A stretch of DNA of 64,000 nucleotides from NCBI GenBank assembly GCA_022497155.1, contig MU385747.1, positions 433,558-497,557 on the forward strand, in the 5' to 3' direction. Shown one piece after another: positions 39,809 through 52,513 of this stretch. Position 1 is the stretch's first letter, and each line of letters opens with the position of its first letter. This stretch comes from Whalleya microplaca (lineage: Eukaryota > Ascomycota > Sordariomycetes > Xylariales > Xylariaceae). Under the pieces are notes generated by a model that was given only the letters and a program-made list of their open reading frames with translations, made no database searches and was not told the origin of the DNA. A program made the position numbers and the translations under genes.

Positions 39809-42800
39809 TTGATGATGACCAGTTCTCGTGACACGGCCTCCCGACTCCGTCTGACGCTCAATCCGCTACGGACGACGTCTCTTGGTGGGTTCCATGATCG
39901 ATTAAACACGCCGCATTCCGCCGTGTCGGTGAGCTCGCAGTACACATTTGCTGGTGTGCCAACGCCAGCTAGTTCTATTCAGCCGTATAACCCCCAAGAA
40001 TGGGGACCATCTCCTGCTGTCGGCCCTGAACGGACGCACCAGTTCCCTCCGCCGTCATCCTTACGGGAATCTCAAGGTAGGTTAGGTTGGTAATGCGATA
40101 GCTGCGTATGATAGAAGAGCTAATGAAGCCGAAAGTGCCTTCACCGGCCCCACCACCTCCATATTCTCCTCCCCGCAGCCAACGGCAAGCTAGCACAGGC
40201 TATGAGACGCCGCCCGCAAACATATCTGCGGCTCGAGTGCCTGCCACTAGTGTTCACCGGCCCTCGCCGGAACCTTTAAGCAATCCGAGCTTTCCTCCGC
40301 CGCCGGGTTCAGCTGGGCGTGGCCCTTCTCGCGAAAGGCGTTTTGGCCTCCCGTCATTGAGTCGACGCAGAGAGCGAGGTACCCCGGAATCTATTTCACC
40401 CCCCGATCCTCATCCTCCAGCCTCGATATCCCGCCCACAAACACTTATGATCCAGGTTCCTCATGCCGCAGAGAGATCTGAGAATGATACTCCTGTTGTC
40501 CCCCCAAACTCACGCAGAGCAGCCTCCGCAAGCGCAGTTGATACCCCGACCTCAGCTCGATCGAGATCGACATCGCAGTCAAGATGGGGACCTGGCATAA
40601 CCCTCCCGCCGCCACCGCCGGGCCCCCCTCCACCCCAGTCTAGATCTCAGAGTCTCAACAGGACTAGCGAGCCCATAGCCTCCCCTCCAACACGCCGACC
40701 CCCTCCTGGCGGAGTGACTGCTCTTGGTCCTGTACCACCGACACCAGCCGACTGGGTTGAAGATAGACAAGGACGCGGTAGATCACCCAATCCATTTGGG
40801 TTGACCATTGACACCTCGACTACCAATGGTTCTACTTCGCAAGCCCCACCGGAGTCGAGCTCTGGTTCAAGCTCTGCGAGTAGTGGTCTGAACAGGACAG
40901 GTGCTGTGCGAGGAGAAAAGACACTGCGTGAAAGGCGAGCCGAAAGTCGAACACGTCAAAAGCTAGAGGACTCTGATTCGAATGTTCAGCCTTTTTCTGA
41001 CATTGTAGTTCCCACGGGCGCTAATCTTTCCCGCCGGTGTTCAGTTCATAAAGGAACTCCTCGTAGTGGTAAAATGGTACTCGAGGTACCTACGTCTGGC
41101 AATGATATCAACATAGACTCTAGACACTCAACTCCACGGCCGTCTACTGGGCGACACCCAGAGACGCCAACGCCACCATTTTCTCCACACCCTCAAAAAG
41201 CATACACGGCTATTGAACCGGGACATCCTATGGCACCGAAAGCACTACCGACACCACCACCCCAAAGTCGCTCGGCTTCGAACTCTTCCCAGGCGAGGCC
41301 GGAGATACATAGCATAATGAGTAGCCTTGGATCACCAGATATTTGTTCTCAGCATATGACAAAGCAAGCAGTCGTAAGCCAGACAGCCGAGCAATTCTGC
41401 CGTGGGAGTGTTGAACGCTTTCAAGCGTTCGCTAGCAAGGAAGCAGCCGCTGAATCGGATGCTGACCGGGTCAAGCTGTTCACAGACTTTATAGTCAACG
41501 AATCTAGACTACGACGTGAGAGATATTCGACCGCAATTGGGGCGATGGGTTCCGAAATCTTCGATTTGACACGTGATCTGTTCCGCCCGATGAAGATACG
41601 GCGTGACTCGACGAACTCTCTGTCGAGTGAGTGGACACCTCAGGTGTCGGAAACGAAGTCGCAACGAAATTCCTTGAATTCCGCCGTTCGTGAGCATGGG
41701 CAGTCGAATTCAGCGCCAGCCTCTGCGAGTCTAACGAATTCACCCGTCTGCGCGCCGCCTCCCACCGCGAACTGGACCTCTCAGTATATGCCTTCATTAT
41801 CGCCAATTCTTAGCATGAGTGTGAGTGAACAGCTGGATGAATCAAGTTCCCGAGGACGACCTGCGAGTCGGTGGTGGGAATCAGAGTCTGCTGGCGATTC
41901 CAATCGGATGGAGAGGTCAAAACGCGAATCGAAATATATGGGTGTGCCGAAAGAGGCACGGGAGGCTTTACAGTGGCAAGATGGACCCTGCAGTGCAGAG
42001 AACCACGCAGGTCCGAGCCAGCAATATTCGGCCAACGAATATCCCCCTGAGAAAGTTGGGTGGCATGAGTCCGAGCAGTCGAACACGCCTCAGCCGTTTC
42101 GGCATTCCCTTTTGTCGATAGCTTCGTCCGCACCAAATACTCCAAGCCCGTCTCATCTTGACATTTCGCGCTTGGTGACGTTGCCACCACCTTATCCCCG
42201 TCATCATCCTGCGGTAAACAATAATCACCCAGAGCTAACGTCTATCCGCACCTTGGTAAGGTCTCTCAGCGACATGAAAGAGATTCAATCGACGAAGGAA
42301 GGCTTCACTCAAGAGAGTCGGAGAGTCCGAGATGAAGCCGGGAAGGCAGCCTCTTCCAGACAAAAATCACTTCGCATGAACCTCCAACAGGAAATCGGCT
42401 CAGGGAACATGTCTTATGCCGAAGCAGCGGCTATCGAGGCAGACTCCCAGGCGTCAGAGAACGCACAAGCCAAGGAGATGGAAAAGAAAGAATTCGACCG
42501 GTTTCAGAACGCAGTCGTCATGCCGATCAATGAGCTTCTCACCACACGCGTTGTGCAGGCAACATCGATTTTTGATGAGCTCCGCTCGCGTCTGTTTGTC
42601 GAAACGCAAGCTCCTAACCCAAATATGCCACAGGAAGAAGGCGACGAGCAGCCCGAACTTCTCGAAAAACTCACGCTTCTCAAGTGGATCTTCGAGGCCC
42701 GCGAAATGCTGCACCGCGAGATATTCGACTTGCTGAGCGACCGCAACGACCGGTACAAGGACATGGTGCTCATGCCATACCGCCTGTCCGGCAACGAGGA

Positions 42801-43425
42801 GAAAATGCGCACGGCCGAAGCCTTCTTCAACGACGACGCAAGCAAGCGACAGCTGGCGTTCACGAACGAGGTGCTGCAGCGCACGCGCGAGTTCCGCGAC
42901 GTGGTCGAGGAGAACGTCGTGCGCGGCATCGACATGCAGCTCAACGCGTTCTGGGACATTGCGCCGCCGCTGAACCGGCTGCTAGACAAAATCCCAACCT
43001 CGCTCACTAACTTCCACATCCACGTGCCACCGGCCGAGTACGAGGAAAATCCGATCTACCACCAGCACCCGCTGCAGTACCTGTTCAGCCTGCTCCTGCA
43101 CGCCGAGAAGAGCACGTACCAGTTCATCGAGTCGCAGACGAATCTGCTGTGCCTGCTGCACGAGGTCAAGGAGGCCGTCATGGGCGCGCGCGCGAAAGTA
43201 GGCGAGGCCGAGGGCCGTGACGCACGCTGCATCGAGGACGAGCGCGCCGCCGAGCAGATTTGTCTCACGGATGACTTGAAGGAGAAGGTTCGCGTCGTGC
43301 AGGACCAGTGGGAGGGCGCGATCGGCGAAGGCATGCGCGGCGTCAAGGAGCGCGTCCGCGAGTGGCTGCTGTCGACGGGCGGCTGGGACGAGAGTTTGGA
43401 AGATGGGGGCGTCGGCGGCGTCTGA
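39809..43425 (+). CDS. Large Pro/Ser-rich protein with helical C-terminal domain, function unknown
   Basis: Two exons, 39809-40076 and 40115-43425, giving 1192 aa in closed phase. The inferred intron is only 38 nt, so its limits are tentative; the second exon alone is open from 40108. Residues about 1-430 are disordered and rich in Pro, Ser and Arg, with polyproline runs (GPGITLPPPPPGPPPP) that could bind SH3 or profilin. Residues about 790-1180 are strongly helical with coiled-coil character (LLEKLTLLKWIFEAREMLHREIFDLL, LQRTREFRDVVEENVVRGIDM). GC content rises sharply in the 3' third (42700-43425). No signal peptide or membrane segment. It looks like a conserved mould-specific cytoplasmic scaffold protein; no role is known to me. 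Confidence 0.82.
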
Positions 43426-46400
43426 ACTAGGTTGAGTACCTAAATCTCATTGCGATCCCGGAGGAGAAAAATCAACCCCAGAGGCGGAGAGAGGATTGTG
43501 ATAGATGGGTGGCTCGATATTGATATGTGCAGCTGGCCACTTGGCTTGCTGCTTACTTGCGTGATACCCCCTTCGTTGGTAGCGGATATGATTCATGTGC
43601 AGACGTATTTTGGGTTTTAGAATATTTATGAAATGAGATGAGATGAATATATTTTAATTGATATAAAATGTCTATTTCCTAGTAGGTGGCACATTTCAGC
43701 AGGTGTACCTCTCTAGTTGTGCTTGAAGTTACTTCGGCCGAAGGATTTTACTAGAATCACGGTTAACTTACTTCTGTTTAGGGGCGACAAGACGACAGAG
43801 CAACGACCCTCCTACTTTGATCACGTAACATTTCTTAGTTTTACCGAATAACTTGTACAATAGATTAAACGATGTGTCGCTGCAGGCTCAACCCTCCAAT
43901 TTGTCAAAGCACAGGTTAATGGGACTTGGTTGACTCAGGATTCAATTATCTAGAGGCCTGTACATATGAGTATGGTTCCTCCCTCGTATTACGATCACTA
44001 GGATTCGCAGGTCATCAACACCCACATAACATAGACATAAGGAGATGCCAAATGAGTTGAAGAATGATCATTCAAAATGACACTCTTCTAACAATGTGTG
44101 CAACAAGGAAATCTAACTATGAAAGCAATAGGAAGCTATAGAGAAACAAGAAACAAACGAAACCGGATAGTGCTGTAAAGAATACCTATTGAGAGCAAGT
44201 AGCCCAGTTTACCAATTGACAAAGTTTATGCTCACAACTAATAAGCACACGCGCAGGTCCGAATTAGAGGTATGTATTGAAGTTATAAGATCTAAGAAGT
44301 AGGAAAAAAACTAAGCTAACTGTATGTGTGAGCTGGGATACTTAAACGGAGCTCCGGCGTCACTGTTAATCCATGACCTTGTGTGGACCCCTATGACAGC
44401 CCCTATAATATCCCCTGAGCCTGGTGCTGCGACACAAATCAAGTAGGGTAAATGGGGGATCCTAGACAGGATATTAGCCTCCTATAAGTACATCTGAACC
44501 TTCTACAACATTAGGATAGGTATCAGCGAATAGAACCAGTCAGAAAGGATTCTCATTTGTATGACTGGTTGCCAATCCAAACGAGTTCCAGTGGCGCCTC
44601 CCTAAGCCAGGGAAAGGGGTCGACAATGAAACGCTGTTACAAGATAGATTAGTGTCGTTATAGTGACCAGTCACTGAAATGACTGAAAGTCGTCTAATGA
44701 TCCTGTAAATATAGATGCGAAAGAGGACTAGGGTCGCCCAGGTTTTAGCTGTTCTCGAGCTGATAATATAGGCTACTGTGTCAATATTTGAGGCACAAAA
44801 GTTATATTTTCAACATGGCACGTGTTTTGAGCTTCTCATGCAGAAAGTAGCAAGCTACCATGTACAAATTCTATGTAGACAGCTACATCGTCGTGACCAA
44901 AAGAGATTAAAGATACGACAGCTGATACAGACGCAATCCCAAAGACAACGCTGTCAACAATCAACGCTATAATCATAACTGTAAAATCCTGCCGGTCGCC
45001 CTTATACTTTCTGTGTTTTAGAAAGCCATGGAGAACGGTAGAACAATATCTATAAAGACGAGAAAATGAGGCCAAGTGGCTAGGGAAGGTCTGAGAATTC
45101 TACTGAAGCTATTGAAGGATCAAACAAATGCTTGAGATTCGGCGTGTGAGAATATCAAGTGCTGAGCTCAGGACCAACGTATTCATGGTGGAATGACTTG
45201 ATACATGTACTGCTGTTCGTGCAATGGGGTAGCCTTTGGGATAATTATCTGGGCCAGCAATTGTTGCGCTGTGGGATTGATAATGAAGCAAGCAAAGGGG
45301 TTTGAGGGTGTAGGCCCTCCGCTTTACAGATGGAAACGCGTCCTGCTGATATGCCGTCGTGATAATTATTCTAAACGAACATGTATACTTATCAATACAA
45401 TGAGGGACGAAGGTACCAACAAATGAAAGAGTGACATGAAATTGAAAGTAACGTCCAAGCGTAGTTAGCCTACCTTCTAAAAATTGCGGCTTATAAGATT
45501 AATTATAGAAGCCCAAAGCAACAAAGCTCGAGCACCTTGGTAAGCTTAGAGTCTGCCACCGTCCGTTCATCGTAAACATTGCTATCCCTTTGTCCCAGGG
45601 TGATGGTAGCTTGATGCCTCCCCCTGGTTCACCTTTCATCATCAGAGATTAGAGCAACTGAGCTTCGCCTTAGTAGCTTGCAATATGTGCTTTGGCCGTT
45701 ACATTACTTGCATAACACTTCCCACTTCTATACCTTTGTGACCTCTTCGGGTAAATATATGGCTGAGTGACGAAAGTGAGTTGAATTGTAGAATAGTAAA
45801 GGTACAAGGAGCGTGATAACTAAATTAAACCATGATCCACTGGTAAAAACATAAACGACATGTACCATATCGACTAAATATATGCTATACCGAAAGCACA
45901 AATCCATGTATAGCCCCCTCAGCAACTTTGCTACGTATTAGCTAGTTCTCTTCTCCCACTACGCGATAGCAAAAGTGAACTCTCGAATCACTAGTAATTG
46001 TAGACCTACAAGCATTTAGGTTACTAACAGTCAATATCTAATCGGCAAACACTTCTGGCAAGCACAACTGCCAGCTGGTTGCACACATCAAACACTGAAG
46101 CACTATCTACATGCAATGGCCTTCGCTAGGCCTGTCAAACTCTTTGGCTGTTCAGAACGGCCGAGACAGAACATGCGGCGACCTAGTGGGAGACCGCCGG
46201 AGATCGGACGCCATGCGCGAACTTGAATGGCGGAATCAACCGGGCCGGCTTAAATATCACGTTGATTTGATTTGTCGAATGTCGTATGCTAATATTCCAT
46301 TGAGTGTTAACGAGCATCACCTGTGCCCATATCAAGGGCATTGACTGATCAGAAGTTGCACAGGCAAGTCGATATAATTGTCACCTTATGTTTACCTCAG

Positions 46401-46710
46401 CTATAAATACCATAAATCAGTATTAATGTATCAGATTACATGTATACTGTAAGTTTGACATAGGAGCAGTACCTACCCAGCTCCTGTTATTAGGGGGATA
46501 TGGAGCAGGTGTGGAGTTGCTGCTTGTTGACACTCATCAGTGCGATACGAAAGCTTCATACGCCCTATAGACCTGTTGGAAAGTCACAGATGATCAAGGG
46601 TTGTATGTAAAAAGATTGGTATATTTTATAGTTGGACAAAGCTAATACATACGTATGGTCAGGCCATAGATAGTCGATCCCAGTCCAGAGGGCACGTGAC
46701 AATCACATAA

Positions 46711-46724
46711 CCCTAACGTTAGGG
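46711..46724. repeat. Head-to-head telomere-type hexamers (CCCTAA-CG-TTAGGG)
   Basis: A perfect 14-bp palindrome, CCCTAACGTTAGGG. The halves equal one telomeric repeat unit in each direction. A single unit each way can arise by chance. Confidence 0.5.
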
Positions 46725-46736
46725 AGTTCTACCTAC

Positions 46737-46971
46737 CAGGTGGAGTCAGCAAAAGCTCGCATACGGGCCAAATGCCAATATATAATACATAACACTTATA
46801 AGCTGAAGAGTTACTTGGATAAAATGCAAAAAATTATAACCAGCAATTATACACTCTTAAGATTAATGAAGCAATTTTTAATATTTTATTTTATATACAT
46901 TGGAATTGATATGAATTAATTAATACGTAGTGTCTTGGTGAAAGTGTGCGGCGTTTTGTTGACTCCACCTG
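46737..46971. mobile_element. MITE-like element, 235 bp, with TIRs and CCTAC target-site duplication
   Basis: The left end reads CAGGTGGAGTCAGCAAAA. The right end, read on the other strand, is CAGGTGGAGTCAACAAAA: 17 of 18 match, and the single mismatch is a transition. The element is flanked on both sides by CCTAC (46732-46736 and 46972-46976), a clean 5-bp duplication. The interior is AT-rich with no open frame, so it is non-autonomous. The superfamily is not assigned. Confidence 0.75.
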
Positions 46972-48825
46972 CCTACATGGTATGTACGGAATATTTATGT
47001 ACTAGGCTGCTGGGTCAGGTAGTACGCAGGATTCGTAGTGTACACGTAAGGGTCGGTCCTTTCCTCTCGCTCTAGAGTTATCCACTTTTAGACTTATGGT
47101 GTTGGCCGGTACGCTAGGAAGAGGGATCTACTGCCTAGATTGTTCGATTTTTCTGAGGATACTTGCTTACCTAAAGAGCAAAGTATAGATTAATAAGGAC
47201 AAAGTAATTCATGATTATAGATGAAGCTTACGTATGTACATAGGTGTATGGCAACTCCATATAAAGGAGGCTCATTCTAGCAGTTGGGTAACAGAATAAA
47301 CCTATTAAATCCATAGGCCGTTTGACTGAATGTCGGCTAACACTATTATTAGAATGGTTAAGTAGATATATCAAGTGAATGGTAAGCTAAGTGAAGACTT
47401 TCGGTAACCGTGGTAATAGCTGTCTCCTGAGTAGTGATGCATCGTGATAGACAACATCATCAGATCTAGATTGCTCTAGCGTAAAGTCTCGAGGAGCGGG
47501 GAGAAGGCTACTAACAAGCCCGTTAGGTAGAATCGGGTAATTTTCAAGTTTAAAGGCTCAATGGGGACTTCTCCTATTGGCTGCTGATGGTGAGGAGCAT
47601 GAAGAACTACTTTGCAAGACCCATTATACTTACCAGTTCGGGATATAGATGATCGTTTTAATGGAGACTCTAATAACGGGAGACCGTTTCGCAACCCGAC
47701 ATTGACAGCTCCGCGGACTAGTCTAGAACTTTTCAAGGCTGCCTTGAACTATCAACTTATTTTAGCGCTTGGGGAAAGCTCCCATTCACAAAGAGTGCTA
47801 CGTGCCGCGGTGGGATTTTCAATTTAAGGCTAGAGTGCATTATACAGATTACTTTTGCGTTACAGGATACACCACATCCATGGACGTCGCCCTCGCTTAT
47901 ATTAGCATATCTGATTCTACGTACTATGTGCCTTAAATCTCATTGTGCTCCCAAGGAACCAATTGAATGGCTTTGGATTGCCTAATCCAACGCAAGGGAT
48001 AGCCCTCTGAATGATCCTTAATATTTTCAGTATAGCAGATCTTGTAGCTGCTACTAAATATCACTTGGCCCGTTCTGCCCACTTTCGGAGTGTATATAAA
48101 ATTGCGTCGGAACAGAGCTATAAGCTAGAGACCCATACAGGAGTGGCTCACTACAACCAGGGTCAATATAAGTATATTGTGCTCTCAAGGTAGAGCATCA
48201 TTTCTATTTAGATCTTCCGTAAAGCTCAATTTGTTTGTTATAACAGGGATAATCACTATATATCATGGGTTAAGAGCACGTACTGCGGAGTAGCCAATAA
48301 TTCTGTTTGTAGTGCTGCCGCTACTTAGTACATCATACCCCTTACATAATTGTAGATATGATCATTTCTGACTCGTCTTTTTCGTTGTCAATGCTCAGAT
48401 GACATGGTTTGTATCAAGGTTAAGGTTAATGTGAGACCCAGAGCCCTGACTAACCTGGACTGTGCAATTATGGTAGAATGTAATGTTAACAATACCAGCG
48501 ATGACGATGATAGTTAAATTGATGACATTGGAGCAGACATCAGAATATCAATTCGATGGAAAAGGACGAATTATGGGGTCCTGGCATCAAGGGGTCCTGC
48601 AAACTTGGTACGGGTGGCTTTGCAGTTTTTTAGTGTTCTTCAATCCCCTGGGGCCCTGGAGGTGCAGCCCTGTCAACAATCTGTCGACCTGCACATCATA
48701 CCACCACCCCTGGGATTGCCACGCGAGACCAAGAATATGATACTGTTATAAAGAACATCGCGGACCTTTCTTTAGGGCTGCTTGACAGCGCATGCCGTAT
48801 AGTCGTTATCCTACCATCAAACGGC

Positions 48826-50316
48826 ATGGCGGTCCCCGAGGTCATTAAGCCAGTATTGGGCTTCGTGCGAGCTGAGATCGTTGTCAACTGCGTCTTTGTC
48901 TTCATAGTTTTGGTTGTTGTTACTTTAAGAGTCGTGGGACGAGTAAACGGGCCGGGCCTGGGCTTAGATGATGGAATGGTCATGTTTGCAACTGTTAGTT
49001 TTCCTAACTAATAAGATGCTGCCTCAGCGAAGATGCTAACGAGTATTAGCCTTTGGGGGTTGGTATGTTGATCTGCCAGGGCCTTTGTAAGTATCTCAAC
49101 TTCATGAAAACGGAGAAGAGAGACTGACTCGTTATTTTGCACAGTCGCGCCAATAGGGAACGGCTACAACTTGCCCGAATACCCAGAACGTAAGTCAAAA
49201 GCGTCCAACTACATACTGATAAGGCAAAAGACTGGTCAGCCCGCTGTGGCTGCTGAGTTCCTTTAGCACTACATGAACCTGATATTTGAAGCATTTGGAG
49301 CTTTACTGACTTCTGGGGAAATGATTAGTTGCGTACAACATCCCGTATATCCTAGAGGTACGAAAACTAGCGAATTTAGACGCCTGCCCGTACAAAATCA
49401 TACTAACGTCCTGGTAGTTGACGTTTTGTATGCAAATCATATACATTTCCTTACTCGCTTCCGTGAAAGCGAGTATGCTGTTCTTCTTCCTGCGTTGTTT
49501 CACCATCAATTTCATGCAACGCGCCGCCAAGATCTGCTTAGTATTAGTGGCACTCTGGGCTATTGCCTTTCTCTGTTCTTGCATTTTCCTCTGCAAACCG
49601 ATCTCCGCACAATGGACAGCTGAAGGAAAATGCGGCGCATATATACCCATGATTCAATCCTTGATCGCAACGAATGCAATCGGCGACATAGTTATCATGG
49701 CGTTGCCTATGAAGATCATATGGTCCTTGCAAACGCGAACGACCGATAAGATCGGTATCACAGCCTGCTTCACGTTGGGTACTGCGTACGAATACCAGTC
49801 CCCCCTTAGCTGATAGGTCACCCACTAATGGTTCTGTATAGCTGTGTTATATGCGCTGTCTTCCGGCTGATTTACATCTCTACTGTTGACCTGACCACCA
49901 ATATCACAGGCACAATGCCTACCACGATCTTTCTCTTCATCCTCGAGCCTAACCTCGCCATTCTTTGCGTTAGCATACCGATGCTTCGACCGTTTTGGAT
50001 CAGATATAAGGAGCGGACGCGTGGTGCCTCCAAGTTGCAAGAAGAAACAGAATTTTCCGGGAATCAGACTATCGGCGGAACAGGTGGTAAACCCAGCAAG
50101 GGCAGCAAGGGCAGCAAGGGTATCGCGACAGCTACCGATCTCGAGACGCAATGGGAGATGGACGACTATACCGGCCAGGACAGAATCAAACACGACGCTG
50201 TAGTGACTACATACGCCGGCGATGAGTCTGGATCGGAGAAAAATTTGACCACAACGGCAGAAGTGCCGAGAGATACCATTGGAGTCGAGACGCAATGGAC
50301 CATAACTCGCAACTAA
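48826..50316 (+). CDS. Rhodopsin-domain (PTH11-related) seven-TM membrane protein
   Basis: Clear exons: 48826-48993, 49050-49086, 49145-49189, 49418-49785 and 49842-50316. Conserved segments in order are GLGLDDGMVMFA, PLGVGMLICQGLFAPIGNGYNLPEYPE, LTFCMQIIYISLLASVKASMLFFFLRCF, ALWAIAFLCSCIFLCKPISAQW, SLIATNAIGDIVIMALPMKIIW, CVICAVFRLIYISTVDL and FLFILEPNLAILCVSIPMLRPF. This is the Rhodopsin/DUF layout of mould integral membrane proteins (PF20684-like), with seven TM helices and a cytosolic Ser/Gly-rich tail containing KGSKGSKG repeats. The join between 49189 and 49418 needs a middle exon I could not fit in phase: the open stretch at 49264-49357 does not connect. The gene may be frameshifted there. 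Confidence 0.75.
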
Positions 50317-51162
50317 GAATTGGAACCATATTGTCTGACCAGGTCTGGCTGAGAGCTTCAAAAGGTAGTTACATTCGTATGCGCTGGCCTAGGCTGTCTA
50401 ACTTGGGAATTTCAGGGCCAGGAGCCATTCTGCGCTAACTGGGAATCGTTTGGAATTCGCCTACACACCGTATTTTCGAGAAACAGGGCGTACTAGCGTT
50501 ATCTTGTCATTTACTATTCTACAAAATTTGTAGTACAAATTCTACATCGTGATCATATGTGGGTACCCCTGAGGAACTGTTTTGCGACTGATTGCCAGTC
50601 TCTTCTAATATACAATTACCATTACAACCAGATATCGCACCTTGGATTGAACCACCTGGTTGTAATGGGAGTGACTAGGAGTGAGGGAGATGAAGGTGGG
50701 CCAAGAAACCGTGTAGTTGGCCGCTATCCTACATAGTATGGTTTCAGAACCCACAGACGAGCGGAGAGAAATGGGCGGTGGAAAGATAAAAATAAGAAGA
50801 TGCCAATTACTGCCAAAGTCGGATAGCTTTGAAAAATTACTATGAGCTATTCATGCTATGCGCCTGCCATTGTTCAATGTAAAGAGGAATATGCTGTACG
50901 CAGTTTCACTTGACGGGTTCCGCAAGATCAATAAAATGCTATCCGTTCTATTACCGGCTTTGAAGGACGGTACATATATTGTACTATTGGCGGAAGGCGG
51001 ACAAGCCTAATCGGTGTATCAGGGTACCATTACTAGTCTACTAGATCAATGTAACATCGGACCGCCCCGGCCGGCCGTCACATAAATGTATAAGTACGCG
51101 CACGAGTCAGTGAGAGCGCACGGAGTTAAGACCACCGCAGTGTATTTTATGAATCTAACAAG
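50317..51162. other. Intergenic, promoter of the oxidoreductase
   Basis: 845 bp, no supported gene. Near 50618-50665 a CAACCAGATATCGCACC...GGTTGTAATGG arrangement forms a loose inverted repeat (ACAACCAG / CTGGTTGT). A GGACCGCCCCGGCCGGCCG patch lies about 100 bp upstream of the start. Confidence 0.45.
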
Positions 51163-52230
51163 ATGGCATCTTCAACGCCCTCTACCACGAAGCAGTGGGT
51201 CCTGGTGTCTGAACCGACCGGTGCCCCTGTGCTCTCCGGACCCGACGCGACATTCAAGTTGCAAACGGTCACGCTTCCGCCGCTGAAGGAAGGTCAGCTC
51301 CTGTGTAAGGTGCGATACTTCTCCAACGACACCGGCCTCCGCAACTTTATCCAGAGCACGGTTGCTCCCGAGCGCTTCTATGTCCCCACCGTGCCTGTGG
51401 GGTCGCCTATGCGATCAGGGATCATCGCGGAGGTCATCGAGTCCGCATCGCCTACCTACAAGCCCGGAGACCTGGTAATGGACTTCCATCTGGGAACATG
51501 GAGCGAGCTCGTTGTGCTAGAAGCAGCCACCTCGCAGACCCTTGCCCCACTACCCAACAACCTACCGCTGACACACTACCTCGGAGCCTTTGGCGCATCC
51601 GGGCTGGCGGCTTACACCGGCCTCAAGTTCGCGGGCGGCGCCAAGCCCGGGGACACGATCGTCATCTCGGCGGCGGCAGGCGCCACGGGGTCTATTGCCG
51701 TGCAGATCGCGCTCAAGCTGATGGGCGCGAAGCGCGTGGTGGGCATTGCGGGCTCAGACGAGAAGTGCGCCTACGTGCGCGACCAACTCGGCGCACACGC
51801 GTGCATCAACTACAAGAGCCCGACGTTCATAGACGACCTCAAGGCCGCGACGCCCGATGAGGTAGACGTGTACTTCGACAACGTCGGTGGCCACGTGCTG
51901 GATGCCATGCTAACGCGCGTAAAGCGGCACGGCACTATCGCCGTCTGTGGTGCCGTGAGCGGGTATAACTCCGATGAGCCGATGAAGCTGCGGAACTGGT
52001 TCGAGCTCATCTCCTCGAGGATTACCATCCGCGGCTTCATCATGCTGGATTACATGGACAAGGCGCCTGCGATGCTCCAGGAGCTTATCGGGGCTGCGGC
52101 GGACGGCACGATTAAGTTGCAGGACAACGAGACTTTGGTGGAGGCCCGCATTGAGGAACAGCCCGAGATATGGATGCGTTTGTTCAGTGGCGGAAACCAG
52201 GGGAAACTTATCACTAAGCTGATAGTTTAG
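51163..52230 (+). CDS. Zinc-independent MDR NADPH oxidoreductase (alkenal/one double-bond reductase type)
   Basis: A single exon of 355 aa. The N-terminal GroES-like half contains PPLKEGQLLCKVRYFSNDTG and GSPMRSGIIAEVIES. The nucleotide-binding half has the MDR motif VISAAAGATGSIAVQIA, GIAGSDEKCAYVRDQLGAHACINYKS and VDVYFDNVGGHVLDAM, typical of the leukotriene-B4 12-hydroxydehydrogenase/prostaglandin-reductase/plant alkenal-reductase branch. Catalytic-zinc ligands are absent. These enzymes reduce activated C=C bonds with NADPH. In moulds, relatives serve both detoxification and secondary-metabolite tailoring; the nearby exporter, P450 and methyltransferase make the second role plausible. GC content is well above its flanks. 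Confidence 0.92.
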   Translation: MASSTPSTTKQWVLVSEPTGAPVLSGPDATFKLQTVTLPPLKEGQLLCKVRYFSNDTGLRNFIQSTVAPERFYVPTVPVGSPMRSGIIAEVIESASPTYKPGDLVMDFHLGTWSELVVLEAATSQTLAPLPNNLPLTHYLGAFGASGLAAYTGLKFAGGAKPGDTIVISAAAGATGSIAVQIALKLMGAKRVVGIAGSDEKCAYVRDQLGAHACINYKSPTFIDDLKAATPDEVDVYFDNVGGHVLDAMLTRVKRHGTIAVCGAVSGYNSDEPMKLRNWFELISSRITIRGFIMLDYMDKAPAMLQELIGAAADGTIKLQDNETLVEARIEEQPEIWMRLFSGGNQGKLITKLIV

Positions 52231-52513
52231 AAAATGAACAAAGTAGAAGGTCGTTGACTCAGCTTCACCCATTTAGTATCTAACTTCGTCCGATAAATCG
52301 TAATAACATTACCCTTATCAACTTTGCTCTTTGGCGGATACGCGTCTGTAACAATCATTGCCTTCATAATGTGTTACATCACCCGAAAGTTGCCCTCGCG
52401 GGCCCCTAATCTTCAATACCATGTCTTGCCGCTTGACTCATGCCTGATCAGGCGCTACTCATGGTAGGCCCAGCCCTTGCTTAAAAGGCCGCCGATGAAA
52501 GATTGATAGATAA

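Larger units (their letters stand above)
43426..48825. other. 5.4-kb gene desert
   Basis: No open frame here has convincing coding character. Contents noted: a MITE-like element (46737-46971), a palindrome of telomere-like hexamers just to its left (46711-46724), and AT-rich sequence with scattered short frames. No tRNA was recognised by eye. Confidence 0.5.

Noticed and set aside
49418..50361. Minus-strand frames of 93 and 178 codons
   Set aside because: Antisense to conserved transmembrane exons of the Rhodopsin-domain gene.
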